In this document: positions 22,987 through 40,082 of the stretch, one piece after another
Position numbering within the stretch: position 1 is the stretch's first letter
Layout: each line of letters begins with the position of its first letter
From: Portunus trituberculatus
Lineage: Eukaryota > Arthropoda > Malacostraca > Decapoda > Portunidae
DNA: 64,000 bases
Assembly (NCBI RefSeq): GCF_017591435.1
Contig: NC_059295.1
Span: 38,874,916-38,938,915 of the forward strand
Reading direction: 5' to 3'
Notes under the pieces: model-generated
Told to the model about the DNA's origin: nothing
Database searches by the model: none
Seen by the model: the letters and a program-made list of their open reading frames with translations, nothing else
Made by a program: the position numbers and the translations under genes

Positions 22987-23224
22987 ATTCTAACTCCCGA
23001 CGTGTCTACAAAGTAATATCCTCTTATATTAAGAAATGATGGACTGTCTATGTAAGCCATATTGAATTTCAGTTGAATTTCAGTCGTGCCATATTGATTT
23101 TCAGACTTGTAAATGCTATAGTTTCTTAAGTATTGAGAGGAATGTCACTAACGGGATCGAATCAAGCCGTACTGGACACGAATCATCGAGTCAGGTAGAG
23201 AAAGGATAAACACGTATCAGACTC

Positions 23225-23229
<5 letters not shown>

Positions 23230-23278
<49 letters not shown>
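23230..23278. repeat. (CT)n microsatellite
   Basis: Uninterrupted CT dinucleotides, about 24 units, inside the hAT element. Confidence 0.98.
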
Positions 23279-23280
<2 letters not shown>

Positions 23281-23446
23281 TTTGATTTCGTGTATGAAAT
23301 TGATTGACAGTTGAAAATTTTTAATTTTCCCCTACATTCCCCTACGATGAGGCGATTTTCTCCGTAGGTATCCCCTGCTCCCTACAGAGGCCTAAAATCC
23401 CCTACCGTAGGGGATTTCCCCTTCGTGTGGCAACACTGATACGTTC

Positions 23447-25380
23447 TGACCCATCAGCTGCGGTGTCACTGTCCGACTCATTCCCATTCACTTGCCTGGC
23501 CATTAATATGTCTGGCGTGTTTCGTGAAAAAAAAAGTTTGCCATTATTTCTTATTTCTTTAATTATTAGCCTTTGTTTACTTTTATTTGAAGAGCTTGAA
23601 ATGCCCCTCGCGCCACATGTTCGGTTATCTGACTTGGAAACTCAACTTTGAAGACGCCTTTTTTTTTTCTTTTTTTTGCATATATGTGCAGATTCAATTA
23701 GCACCATCATTGAGATAAGCAATAAGGAAGGCTTGGGTTACTAGATTTCCAGCAGTAACTATTGCCCAATGAAACGTTACAGCGAATATTATTATCCTCC
23801 CTTATCCAGCACAATTTCTTTATATTCTTTACTTTAACAATGAAGCAAAGCATGCACGACTAGAAGCAGCAAAGAGGATGAAGGAAAGGAGAGGTGGTGT
23901 ATGGTCGCGGTTGTGACCTGCCAACACTGCAAGCCTATCTAGCCTCGCCTAACGGCCCCATAACACACCTCAGCTCCTCTTCGCTCCTTCCTTCAATCTC
24001 TCAACAGTCGAACCTCTACCATTACAAATCATTGTCGAGTCCCATCAAGCCACGAATTCAATTATTCCACATTTTTTTTCACTCCCCTCTGAAGGTGAAA
24101 AGAAATACATCCTTTTGCTTTAAATTAGAACTCATGCATCTACGATGTGCAGCTAATGCTTAGGGGAGAAAAAAATAATGAGACGGTTCTGACTGCACCA
24201 TCACTATCACTTCTCAATTATGGGGAGGTGTTAGCAATAACACCACTTCGCTCAATAGATGATGCTGGAGATCAGAGAAAAAAAAAAAATGACAAATCTC
24301 AATCGCAAGCTCGTTTATGAGGTTCTAATTAATGACCATGGTTGTGCTGGATTGAATCGAGTTGCTCGAGCACAAACCATACCTGCCATGTCATCTGGGA
24401 AGCTCAGCAGATACGTAAACTACCTCTTATGATACAATGAGGAAACACTACGAGGATGCTCAGAAGTAAGTGGTTGACGGAATTTTGTCTCTATGTCTGT
24501 ATTGATACTGTTTCAAATCCTTTGACAAACCGCTTCCTTGTATAAAGGCATTTGTAATCAGATTTGCAATGTTTATATGTATATCATATACAAGTATATA
24601 ACTTATAACTAGTATATATCGTAGCACGTACAGAAAAACAACTTGGTCTCATTTTCTAGTGTCTAATGAAATTCATTCTGGAGACACCTATTTTGTTTTC
24701 TGTCTTCCCGCTACCAGTCACGCCTCTGCTGATACTTTGTGCTTCTTCCTTTGCTCCTACGGCTCCTCTATATCTTTTCTATCATTATACCGCCACACTA
24801 ATCATTTCATGAATTGAATCACCTCAGTTTCTCTTACTAAACAGTCCTTTATTCTTTCACCACCACCGCAGCCTTCCATCTTCCCTTCATACTCTAGTAC
24901 CCTTGACTACCCAAGCCACCACTATATTTATCTGAATCTTAAAGCTTGTACTATTTGTGATTTTGTTTGGTATATTTAATCACCATCTGTGCCTAGATAA
25001 GACATATTGACATGTTGACATTAATTAAACAATCTTCCTCCAATACCTGAACCAAGTCACCTCCATGAGCTCTGCAAGACTATTAAGAGAACTATATCAA
25101 ACACTAAACTAAACGCAAATTGACTGACCCATAGGGTGTTGCCCACTATAGTACTATGCCAGATCTCCAACCAAAACATTAATCTTTTACTACTCACGGT
25201 TCTTTAATCATATAGTATTAACAACAAACAGCGTTGTAACAATGTTCAGACGCTTTTTCTAAATAACAAGTGATGCACAGAAGCGGCGTTGCCACTCGAC
25301 AACTCGAGGTGGGATTTTCCATGAGGGAGGAAGGGGGGAGTAAAGTTCCTCATGCATCTGCAAATCAACTCACTTCTCAT
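23447..25380. other. A+T-rich unique DNA, no gene recognised
   Basis: Short frames only (for example 23427-23651 and 23894-24163), no domain recognised. No RNA gene or clear repeat seen. Confidence 0.5.
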
Positions 25381-25890
25381 CTGATCGCCACGATGAAAGG
25401 ACGCGGTGTTGCGCAGCCAGACCAAGGAATTCGTTTACAGAATTAATAAACACTTCTTAAAAGAAAAGGCAAATCGAGGACCACTTATACCCACAAATCA
25501 ATCGAGGAAGAGAACAGCAGATGCAGGGGAATATTTGAAACCAAAAAGATTTGTTCAAGCGCAAATAAGACATGTGACACAGCCCCACAACCCTATCAGC
25601 CTGTGTTCATTTCTCCCCCCAAAAAACGGTTATGCAGTTACCATCTCATCTCGTCACTGCCGGTACAAACTCATTTGGGCACAAGTAAAACACATTGCTG
25701 ATAAAATAACTAAGTTGGCAAATCTGTAGATCCTCGTAAATAGTCCTTGGAGCAAGTTACACCAGCACGTTGGATGAATGTAGTGCGACAGACATATTGC
25801 AAGAAAATGATCTGTCAGTTGATCATGTTACAGACTTGTATGTGATCAACACAAAAGACTCTTCAGATGAGAAGAGTGAGTCTCAATAAG
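25381..25890 (+). pseudogene. Tc1/IS630-like (DDE) transposase remnant, internally deleted
   Basis: An ATG at 25394 opens MKGRGVA, and after a small frame change the 25406-25729 frame reads LRSQTKEFVYRINKHFLKEK, like the N-terminal DNA-binding region of a widespread arthropod DDE transposase. The same frame later reads KNGYAV...HCRYKLIWAQVKHIADK, which corresponds to the catalytic-domain end (YHCxYNPIExxWAQVK in intact relatives), and 25773-25890 gives an acidic tail ending in SSDEKSESQ and TAA. Most of the catalytic core is deleted, and the PIE residues are lost. Family assignment rests on remembered motif spacing and should be treated as probable, not certain. Confidence 0.55.
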
Positions 25891-25936
25891 TTATCCTGCT
25901 GATTGTCTAGCAGAGGATTAGGCCTTCAGGGGGGAC

Positions 25937-26241
<305 letters not shown>

Positions 26242-26242
26242 T

Positions 26243-27023
26243 AACGTGTGGCGTCCCTCAGGGGACCAAGATGGGTCCACTCTGCTTCCTGATACTGATT
26301 AATGACGCTCTGACAAACACGCCTCACTGCTGGAAGTATGTGGATGATTGCACCGTGGGTGTCACTCCACAACAAACACCCAGACTACTCAGCACTTCAA
26401 ACAACGTTGAACAGCCAGCAGGAGTGGTCGGAGGAAAGCAGAATGACAATCAACCACACCAAAACTGTAGTAATGCATATCTGCACCTCCTCGGCGGCAG
26501 TGCCCCCAACTATCCCTGGGTCCTCACCCCCTCCAAGTTGTTCGATCAGCCAAAGTGCTCGGAGTCACAGTGGACGATCAGCTGACATGGACATTGCACG
26601 TTACTGCCAGAGAGATCGGCAGCCTACAGACTCTACATGCTGCGCAGATTTAAGTCACTGGGCACCTTCATCCTGCCCAAACTTATGTATGCCTCACCAG
26701 TGTAGTCTTCCTCCCTCACCTGCAGTCAACAGCAACAACTGGAAAATATCCAAAAAAGGGCCTGCAGAATCATACTTGGCCCCGCCTACACTGACTATGA
26801 TCACGCCCTATCTACCCTCGATCTCCCCACACTGGCAACCAGACACCAAGCGGCCCTCGTCAAGATAAGTAGAGGCCTGCTGCGCCACTCACGGCTACAG
26901 CATCTCCTTCCCCCTGACGCGCCCCAGCCAACCCATGCCACACAACACACAAACGTGGTCATGCCACTCAAGGTCGCAAGAACTGACCGTTATCATCATA
27001 GTGCTATCCCCTCCAGGGTGCAG
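26243..27023 (+). mobile_element. LINE fragment, reverse-transcriptase C-terminal half
   Basis: Begins inside the RT domain with CGVPQGTKMGPLCFLILIND (from 26248) and the catalytic motif YVDD (around 26338-26349), then, across several frameshifts, LPKLMYASPVWSSSLTCSQQ and an ACRI...GPAYTDYDHALSTL tail. 5' truncated at the (CA)n tract. It is cut at its 3' end at 27023 by the inverted-repeat element. A second copy of the same family is at 35777-36330, which retains a short segment missing here. Confidence 0.8.
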
Positions 27024-27187
27024 GTCAATTGGTCCTCAACCGATTGGTACTCAGGTCATCTGGTCCACAATTCAATTGTGACCCTAGATAGAGACTCAAG
27101 ACAATTGGTCCCCAAACTTACTGAGTACCTTTGTTAATTCTCGCTCAGTGAGTCAGTGTACTTACGTGTACTTACATACCCAAAGTG

Positions 27188-29055
<1,868 letters not shown>

Positions 29056-29252
29056 AAACATAATTTATACAGAAGAACATGTACCCAAAGGCGCACTGTC
29101 GTGTGCTACCTATTCTAAGGGTACTACAATCTATTTCTCTACAATATTTACAAGACTTAAAAATAGAAAATATACAAGATGGTCAGCATGTAAATGGAGC
29201 ACTGTTCTTTTCACTTCACTAGCACTATTCACGCACTGCACTACACTGAGTG
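29056..29252 (-). other. Presumed 3' UTR of the minus-strand LINE
   Basis: Unique sequence following the end of the LINE coding remnant and running directly into (GA)n on the minus strand. No ORF. Confidence 0.4.
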
Positions 29253-32241
<2,989 letters not shown>

Positions 32242-32391
32242 GTACACGTCTGACTCACTGAGCGAGAATGAACAAAGGTAGTCAGTAAGTTTGGGGACCA
32301 ATTGTCTTGAGTCTCAATTGGTTTGGGGACCAGTTGTCTTGGGTGTCAACTGTCTTGGGTCTCAACTGACTTGGTGATCAACTGTCTAGGG

Positions 32392-35300
32392 CAGTGGTTC
32401 CCAAACTTTTTCTGGTCGTTACCCACTTTTCATACATGATCCTTGTCCATGGCCCCCCCCCACAACCATAACCCGTGACTGTCTACAGTCCTACACTCAT
32501 TAGGTCCATATAAAAACCACTCTAGCAAATCCTGTAATTTTATTGATTCCATTTGTTATTTTTTCTTTTATTAATTATTAATAAAGAAATTTGTATTTTG
32601 CCTTTGCTGAATCTCCTATAATTATTGAAATGGTACTAAAGAAGTAATATAATGCACATTAAAAAATTCATATGTAGAGTAATTAAAAATTGCATTATTG
32701 TGAAAAGCTGTTTCAGCAATAAGCAAAAAAAATAAGAAACAAAGAAATTCCACTGGATTGAAAAAGTGTATTAATCCCACGCAATGTGATCTGATCTTTG
32801 AATCTTACAAATCTGATAACTTTGTAATTCTGAAATGAAATGCTATCATAGGGAGTCATAATTAACTGCCACAACCATGGCCTTCAGTGGCCACACACCC
32901 ACCTCCTCCCAGACCATTTGCTTCTGAACGTTCATGCCACGTTCATGTTTCCTTCACTTTTGAATCCCCATTCCACTCAGTGTGAAGGGTGATGTTGCAG
33001 ATTATCAACAAGCTTCTTGATTCTTGGTTTTGTTTCACTTAAAGCACACCGTAGGTCATGCTTCACTTCAAGTCTGTTGCGATATTTCGTTTTAATGTGG
33101 AGTAGTTGAGAGAATGCAGCCTCGCAGGAATAAGTTGATGAAAATGGTAGGAGGTGGCGAAAAGCTAAGTCACATAAGTTTGGGTATGAAGCTGCCATTG
33201 ATGACCAAAATACTGTGAGAGATTCAGTTTCAAACTTCATCTTAGCTCCTGAATCCTCCTGAAGTGTCAACAGCTCAGTTTGGCCATCATCATTGTCATC
33301 AGGAATGCATGTCACTGCAGCAGTGAAGGGGGCCCTTACTAGCCGAGAAGTTAGGCTTTGGATATCTGGGAAGTATCTTTTAAACTCCCCTTCCAAGGCC
33401 TCAAGATGTTGGGTAATCAAGTTCTGCGTAGCAGCATCACACTTCTCTACAATTTCTGACACTGTCTCCAGCATTGCCAAGTTTCCCATTCCAACTTTGC
33501 GCCTCCAATTCTCCATCTTACGAATGAAAGCTTTGATTTTGTCCACAAAATCGATTATCAAGCTTCCTTTCCCTTGGAGTTCCAGGTTCAGTGTGTTCAA
33601 CTGTCTAAATATGTCAACAAGATAGGCTAGCCGTATTTCGAAGCTATCTGCAGACCATGCTGACAGCAAATCTTGCTTGTTCTGTATTCTGAGAAAGAGG
33701 CTGATCTCTTCTCTGAGCTCAAATACACGTTGAACTACATTTCCTTTTGATAGCCAGCGAACTGCTGTATGAAATAGGAGGGTCTCATGAGCTGCATCCA
33801 TATCTTGGCAGAGTCTCTTGAAAAGGCGTGTGTTAAGAGCACTACCTTTACAAAGTTAACTGTCTTTATAATTGTATTCAGAGTGTCCTGTAATTCTGAG
33901 GGTAGCGTTTTTGATGCAAGAGCTTGCCTGTGGATCATGCAGTGAAGAGGATAGCATTTGGTGCTTTTGTATAACTCTTGTAACAAAACCTGACTGAGAA
34001 CCCAACATGGCTGGAGCCCCGTCTGTGCATATCCCACAAAGATTGCCCCAGTCAAGACCTTCAGATTCAAAGAATTCTGTAAGTTTCTGCATTACATCTT
34101 CACCTTTTGTAGATTGTTCAAGAGGCTCACAAAACAAGAATTCCTCCTTCAGATCCTCATCATGAACATACCTTACAAAAGCCAGGAGTTGTGAGCAGGA
34201 CTGGACGTCAGTGGACTCATCGAGTTGAATACTGAATAATCCAGCTCTTTTGATTTCCTGTATCACCTGCTCTCTGATGTCATCAGATATTTGGGAGATT
34301 CGGCGTTGCACTGTATTATTTGAGAGTGAAATAGCATTCAGCTTTTCAGCACTTTTCTCACCCAAAACAAGCTTTACCATTGTTTTGGCACATGGCAAAA
34401 TTAATTCCTCCCCAATTGTGTGAGGCTTCTTTTCTTTGCTATTTCAAGGGCTACAAGAAATGATGCCTCCACTACGGCAGCATTTTGTTGATGAAAGGAA
34501 CCACTGGCATCAAGTCGCTGTCTCTTCATGTTCAATTCTTGTCGACTAAAGAAGGAACGATCTTTGCCAACATGTTGAGGATGCTTGGTTTCCAGATGTA
34601 ATCTAAGCTTACTGGGCCTTAGTGATTCAGCTGTGAGTATTTTGTGACAAATCACACACTGAGGCTTCACTACACCTTTATCAGTGATGCTTGTAAATCC
34701 AAAATCCAGGTAGTTGTCATCATAGTTGCGTTTCTTATTAGAAGCCATCACTGTACCTGCAATGCACAAACAAAAAACTGCTATTTCTAACACCGCAAAC
34801 ATATGTCATCACCCATGATTAGAATAATAAAATGATAAATATGAGGTAGAAAGGAAGTTAGATTTAACGTTACAAAAAAGTTATAGAATGTGCATAAATA
34901 CAGCAGATATTATTTACCTTCTTAATATACTTCATGATGCAGGGCTTACTTACCATTAAAGTGGTATTGATGTTGGCTTAAGTTCATATAATACTGAAGT
35001 ATTCACAGGTGGGAGGAAACTGATTATATGGGGAGGCACACACGGTGATCAATGTTGTAACTGTGAATGTCTGGTTAACTGAATAATATGAACATCCTTG
35101 CTGATACGTAAGATTCAAGACCAGGTTATCATACAGAATACACAGCTTAGGAAGCCTTAGATTAGAATTATGTTGAGTTAAAATTATCTTGCTTCCCTAA
35201 TACATCCCCATGTCTTGTTTTATGTCAAGAACACAGAATCAGATAAAAAGAAAAAAAGGGACGTATTACCCATGTGTCTGGCAGCAAGGCATTGCACAAA

Positions 35301-35447
35301 CCTGTACTGAACCTGTAAGTTCCCTCCACTGGCTACCTACCCGCTAAACTCCTTTGGTTTTATTTATGCATAGCCTCAGATTATGGCCCCCTACATTCTG
35401 CTATATGGCCCCCCAGGGGGCCATGGCCCCCAGTTTGGGAACCACTG
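32392..35447 (-). mobile_element. Near-complete hAT transposon, BED-finger type
   Basis: 3,056 bp flanked by perfect 8-bp duplications GTCTAGGG (32384-32391 and 35448-35455). Termini CAGTGGTTCCCAAACTTTTT on the left and, inverted, CAGTGGTTCCCAAACTGGGG on the right. It carries one transposase gene on the minus strand with an N-terminal BED finger. The length and structure are close to those of an autonomous hAT, so it is probably a fairly young copy disabled by small indels. It is inserted in the right arm of the 27024-35513 element and is therefore younger than that arm. Confidence 0.93.
32977..34748 (-). pseudogene. hAT transposase, BED-finger/dimerisation type, frameshifted
   Basis: Reading on the minus strand, translation would start at ATG 34748 (MASNKKRNYDD). 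A BED zinc finger follows (CVICHKILTAE, then LHLETKHPQH). The catalytic RNase-H-like part shows LFSIQLDESTDVQSC, with the first acidic residue, and GICTDGAPAML with the second. The insertion domain follows, then TAVRWLSKGNVVQRVFELRE, and the C-terminal dimerisation domain with FSSTYSCEAAFSQLLHIKTK, ending at 32977. It most resembles the transposon lineage related to vertebrate ZBED5/FAM200/SCAND3 proteins. Three frameshifts break it, near 34430 (one A short in an A-run), 33960 and 33840, so it cannot make the whole protein. Parts of about 130, 180, 110 and 270 codons remain open. Confidence 0.88.
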
Positions 35448-35519
35448 GTCTAGGGTCACAATTGACTTGTGGACCAGATGACTTGAGTACCAATCGCTTG
35501 GGGACCAATTGACTGTAAA

Positions 35520-35757
35520 CCTCCCCTCCATGGTGCGAGCCATAAATAGCTAAGTTAGGTTCTTATCCTGATTCTCCCTCAATCCCCATATGTACATCTT
35601 CATGTAATGCTACCCCCTTGGTGCGAACCATAAACAACTATAAACAGCTAAGTTAAGGTTCTAATCTTAAGTCTCCTTTAATCCCCATATGTCCATTTTC
35701 AGTATGTATGTACTGCAATTACTAATAAACGTATTATTATTATTATTATTTATTAAT
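35520..35757 (+). mobile_element. Two LINE 3' ends in tandem
   Basis: Two copies of the LINE 3' end (landmarks TGGTGCRARCCATAAA, AGCTAAGTTAAGGTTCTA and GTATGTACTGCAATTACTAA), the second ending in (ATT)n at 35733-35753. The same end occurs at 36200-36330, so this is the 3' UTR of the LINE family at 26243 and 35777. Confidence 0.75.
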
Positions 35758-35776
35758 AGACACAGACACACACACA

Positions 35777-36329
35777 GCCTACAGACTCTACATGCTGCGC
35801 AGACTTAAGTCATTGGGCACACTAACTAATGAGTTAAAGGGAATATACATCACCTTCATCCTGCCCAAACTTGTGTATGCCTCACCAGTGTGGTCTTCCT
35901 CCCTCACCTGCAGTCAACAGCAACAACTGGAAAATGTCCAAAAAAAGGGCCTGCAGAATCATACTTGGCCCTGCCTACACTGACTATGACCACGCCCTCT
36001 CTACTCTCTATCTCCCCACGCTGGCTACCAGACACCAAGCGGCCCTCGTCAAGATGGGTAGAGGCCTGCTGCGCCACTCACGGCTCCGACATCTCCTTCT
36101 CCCTGACGCGCCCCAGCTAATCCATGCCACACGACACACAAACGTGGTCATGCCACTCAAGGCTCCAAGAACTGACCGTTATCATCATAATGCTATCCCC
36201 TTCATGGTGCAAGCCATAAATAGCTAAGTTAAGGTTCTATTATTAAGTCTCCCTCATTTCCCATATGTACATTTTCAGTATGTATGTACTGCAATTACTA
36301 ATTATTATTATTATTATTGTTATTATTAC

Positions 36330-36330
<1 letters not shown>
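35777..36330 (+). mobile_element. LINE fragment, ORF2 C-terminus and 3' UTR with (ATT)n tail
   Basis: The frame beginning near 35792 reads LRRLKSLGTLTNELKGIYIT and LPKLVYASPVWSSSLTCSQQ, then after a one-base change ACRIILGPAYTDYDHALSTL up to HHNAIPFMVQAINS and the stop at 36225. The 3' UTR ends in GCAATTACTAATTATTATT. It corresponds to the end of the fragment at 26243-27023. 5' truncation is typical of LINE insertion. Confidence 0.85.
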
Positions 36331-36372
<42 letters not shown>

Positions 36373-36388
36373 CACACACAGACACACA

Positions 36389-36471
<83 letters not shown>
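36330..36471. repeat. (CAGA)n then (CA)n microsatellite
   Basis: About ten CAGA units followed by roughly 50 CA units, directly after the LINE (ATT)n tail. Confidence 0.98.
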
Positions 36472-36474
<3 letters not shown>

Positions 36475-36479
36475 GTCCG

Positions 36480-39400
36480 CAAGAAATGGACCAGGAGGTG
36501 GAGGAAGTGATCAGGTTAGGAAGATACAATGAAGAGGGTAGGAGACCAATGAAAGTGGGAATGAGATCCCAAGTGGCGGTAGAGAAAATTAAGGCTAGGA
36601 AAGGGAAGTTAGCCGATGATACTGAACACAAAGATATATGGATAAAAGAGATATGAACCTCGAGGAGAGGAAAAGGAGTAAGTGCTAAGAAATTAAGCTA
36701 ATAAAAAAATCGAGAAAAGGACGGAGATCGAGAAAAAAAAATTACTGGAGGGTTCCAGATACAAGACTAAAGAAATGGTACCTACGGAGGAAAGACGAGA
36801 TAGTGGAGGAGGTAAGAAATTAAGAGTGACATACTAATATAGAGGGGTTGTTATCCAGCATGTTGGAGGTTAGGGAGGCGGTGGCGTAGTGGATAAGGTG
36901 GTGAGCGTGGGATGGGACAGACGTTCACGTGTAGGTTCGAATCCCACCACATACCGCTTTGAAGCGATGCCATTTGTCGAGTGGTTTAAAGTTACCTACG
37001 TGTCACCATGATATCCAAGTTCTAGGTGGTTACACGGAAGATGCGCTTGGGTGGTGATATGGGGCCTAACATGGGTACTACTATAAATAAAATTGTCTGC
37101 GCCACTAATTGGCGAAAGCTTAACAGAGTTTCCCATATATACTCTTCAAGTATATGCCTTACAGGCGATAGCGCCATAACGTTAAGAAATAAAATGAGAG
37201 AAAAAGCAGGATGTAATGTGCATCGTTGAAATAAAACTAAGAGGGGATCCATGTTAACTTAAAAAGAGGGGGGATATAATAGCTGAAGGAGAGACAGGAA
37301 GGATAAAAGGGGAGGAGTGCTAATAATGGTTCGTGATAATGTATGTGTGGAGGATGTGCAATATGGTGAAGACAAAGTGGAAGTAATGGGAGTAACAATC
37401 AAAACACAGGAATTAAAGAAGAGAAAATTCATAGTTACACATGTGCCACGTAAGACAAATACATGGGGAACTGAAGAACAAAGATATGCAAAGAGAGGTG
37501 ATTAAGTGCCTAGATAACATGATATGAAGAGATAGAGAGAAATACTTTTGTTTGGAGACTTAAACTGCAAAAAAGTAAACTGGAAAAAGATGGAAGTAAT
37601 GGATAATGCTGGACAGTGGAGCGAGGAGTTGACTATGGTTAATACAATGGATCAGTGGGTAAAGGAGTCAACAAGGTACAAGGGTGAAGAAGAACAATCG
37701 TTGCTTGACCAAGTGTTCCCAAAGAAACCAGAGTCCCCTCCAATCATATAACACCTTAGTCCATTGGGAAGAAGTGATCATGTGACTGAGATGCAAATAC
37801 AAGAGGAGGATGGGGATGGGATAAGTTACAGTGAGATCCTTAAGGATCTTTTTTGCTGATATTGAATGGAGAAACATTATGTACGGAAAGACAATACAAG
37901 AGAAATATGATATATTCTTACAGAAATATAATGGAGTAAAAAAATATGTACCTTTTTATAGTTAAGAAAAAAAAAACACGCTTGGCAAAATGCTAGATGC
38001 ATAGAAGCTAAAAGGCAAAAGATAAAGCTTGGAAAACTCATGAAACAGAGAAATGACAATAACAGACGGCAGTAGAGGGATGTGAGAAATGAATATATTG
38101 AACGAATATATTAGAGTAAGGAGAGAGGAAGAAATAAACTTTAAGAAAGATATGGTTAATAAAAACAAACCCAAACTTTTCTTTAAGTTTATAAATGGCA
38201 AAACGAAGAACAAGGAAACAATAGAAAAAAAATAATTAAAGGAGGGAAGACATACCAAACAGGGAAGGAAATGTGTGATGAATGATAGCTTCAAAATGGT
38301 GCTCACTACAGAAGATGATTTCACAGAATCTAATAGGACATTGCATTTGCAAGGATCACAGTGCACAAGGAGGATATTGGAAGATTATGGGATAAGTTGG
38401 ATGTTGGAAGAACAATGGGGCCAGATGGTATATCAGGCTGGGTGTTAAAAGAATGTAAAGAGCAACTACTGGATCTAATTTGGGAAATAATTACAAGTTC
38501 AATAAATGAAGGGAAAGTTCCAATAGAATGGAAAAGAGCCAACGTAATACTGATATTTAAAGGAGGAAAGGAAACTGAACCACTAAACTACAGACCAGTG
38601 TCACTTACAAGTGTTTTGGGGAAGTTGTGTGAAATAATTATCAAAGAAAAATGGGTTAATTATCTAGAAGAGGAACAGGTCATATCGAACAGACAATTTG
38701 GGTTCAGGACAGGGCGGTCATGTAAAATCAAACTTATCAAGCTTCTACTTGAGTTATTGCAGGACTGGAAAACAGAGACAGATGGGTGGCCACAGTATAC
38801 TTAAGATATAAAAAAGGCTTTTGATTAAGTCCCTCATGGAAGACTACTTTGGAAACTAAAGAACATAGGAGGACTGCGAGGAAATTTGCTAGAAGAGAAG
38901 AGATTATTTGAAGGATAAGAAGATGAAAACTGTGATCAGAGATACATACTCATCTTGGGGTAAAGTAAGAAGCGGAGTGCCACAAGGGTCAGTGTTAGCC
39001 CCCATTATGTTTCAGATTTATGTAAACAACATTCACATTGGGATAAACAGTTATTAATTTATTTGTTGATGATGCAAAACTGCTAGAGTTACCAAACCAG
39101 AGAGGACTGTCTGCTGTTAAAGGAAGATATAAACAAAATCTACGAGTGGAGTAAGAAGTGTAAATTGGAGTTTAATGCCAAGAAATGTCACATAATGGAA
39201 CTAGGAAAGAGTAAGAGAAAACCGGTATGAAACTATTTGATATTTGATGGGAGAGGAACAAATAATGAAGAGTAAAGAAGAAAAAGATCTGATCTAGGAG
39301 TGGTTATACAGGAAAATCTGAGCCCCGAAAAAAACATAAGCAAGATATTTGGATTATCATATAAAATGTTGACTAATATGAGTGGGATTTTAATACATGG

Positions 39401-39682
39401 ACAAAGATATGATGAAAAAAAAAATCATTACAAGCATGATACGTTCAAAGCTGGAATACGCAGCGGTGGTGTGGTCTCCCGAGCTATAAAAAGGATATAA
39501 GAAGATTAGAATGGATACAGAAGATTGCTACAAAGATGGTACCGGAAAAAAAGGACCTAACATATGAAGAACGAACCTTACAAAGTAGAAGAGAATGAGG
39601 GGACGAAGTAACAATGTACAAAACAGTCAATGGCATTGAAAAGATAGACAAGGAAGACCTGGTGCTGGTGAAGAAGATAAAA
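36480..39682 (+). mobile_element. Decayed near full-length LINE
   Basis: Plus-strand element with ORF1-like charged sequence (EEVIRLGRYNEEGRRP at 36505), a restart reading NIEGLLSSMLEVREA (about 36837), an endonuclease region (VIVTHVPRKT-like at 37425 and MFGDLNCKKVNWKKMEV at 37548, SDHVTEMQI near 37773), an RT N-terminal half in one open frame (38361-38804, KRANVILIFKGG, LNYRPVSLTSVLGKLCE, RQFGFRTGRS), the RT active site as LFVDDAKLLELPN near 39055-39093, and a C-terminal domain (DLGVVIQENL, LEYAAVVWSPYKKD in shifted frames). Many stops and frameshifts. It is interrupted by a SINE (36889-37190). The family is likely L2/CR1-like (inference). Confidence 0.8.
36889..37195 (+). mobile_element. 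tRNA-derived SINE inserted in the decayed LINE
   Basis: Pol III A-box-like TGGCGTAGTGGATAAGG (about 36893) and B-box GGTTCGAATCCC (36935), followed by a tRNA-unrelated body and an A-rich end (AAGAAATAAAA). The LINE frame reads EVREA just before it and resumes as NKMREKA just after it, so the interval is an insertion. The flanking GTTAGGGA/GTTAAGAA is a weak candidate target duplication. Confidence 0.7.
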
Positions 39683-40050
39683 CAGTGGTTCTCAAACATT
39701 TTCATGAGCGACCCTATTTGGAACATTTCATTCCTTCGCGAAAGAAAATGTACAATTATATAGTTATATACACGAGCCTGCATGGGCCCACTGCCAGTCC
39801 AACATACGCGTTTGATACAGGAGTCATTCCTGTCAGAAACACCATTACGTGGGGCCCAGGAGGAGGGAGGTGGGGGAAAGATGAACATACATAACAAAAG
39901 TAATTTGTGGTTAAAGAAGAATAATTCAATTTAGTAACCGAAATACGCTGAAACACTGAAAGCTTGATAATGTTCCTGTGTCCCTGCGACCGATCAAAAT
40001 TGATCTCGCGATCCAACTTTGGGTCGCGACCCATAGCTTGAGAACCACTG
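39683..40050. mobile_element. hAT-type MITE (368 bp)
   Basis: Termini CAGTGGTTCTCAAAC and, inverted, CAGTGGTTCTCAAGC; no coding capacity. The terminal sequence is close to that of the complete hAT at 32392-35447, so a related transposase probably moved it. No clear 8-bp duplication: AGATAAAA on the left and TCTGATAG on the right do not match. Confidence 0.75.
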
Positions 40051-40082
40051 TCTGATAGAAGAACAAAAGAGCGTACGGGTTC

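Larger units (their letters stand above)
22082..23438 (-). mobile_element. hAT transposon with perfect 8-bp target duplication
   Basis: 1,357 bp between perfect duplications ATACGTTC (22074-22081 and 23439-23446). Termini are CACTGTTGCCAC on the left and, inverted, CAGTGTTGCCACACG on the right. Subterminal CCCCTAC motifs occur repeatedly near both ends (22135-22150 and 23325-23420), as expected for transposase-binding repeats. A (CT)n tract (23230-23278) sits inside. A decayed transposase lies on the minus strand. Confidence 0.9.
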
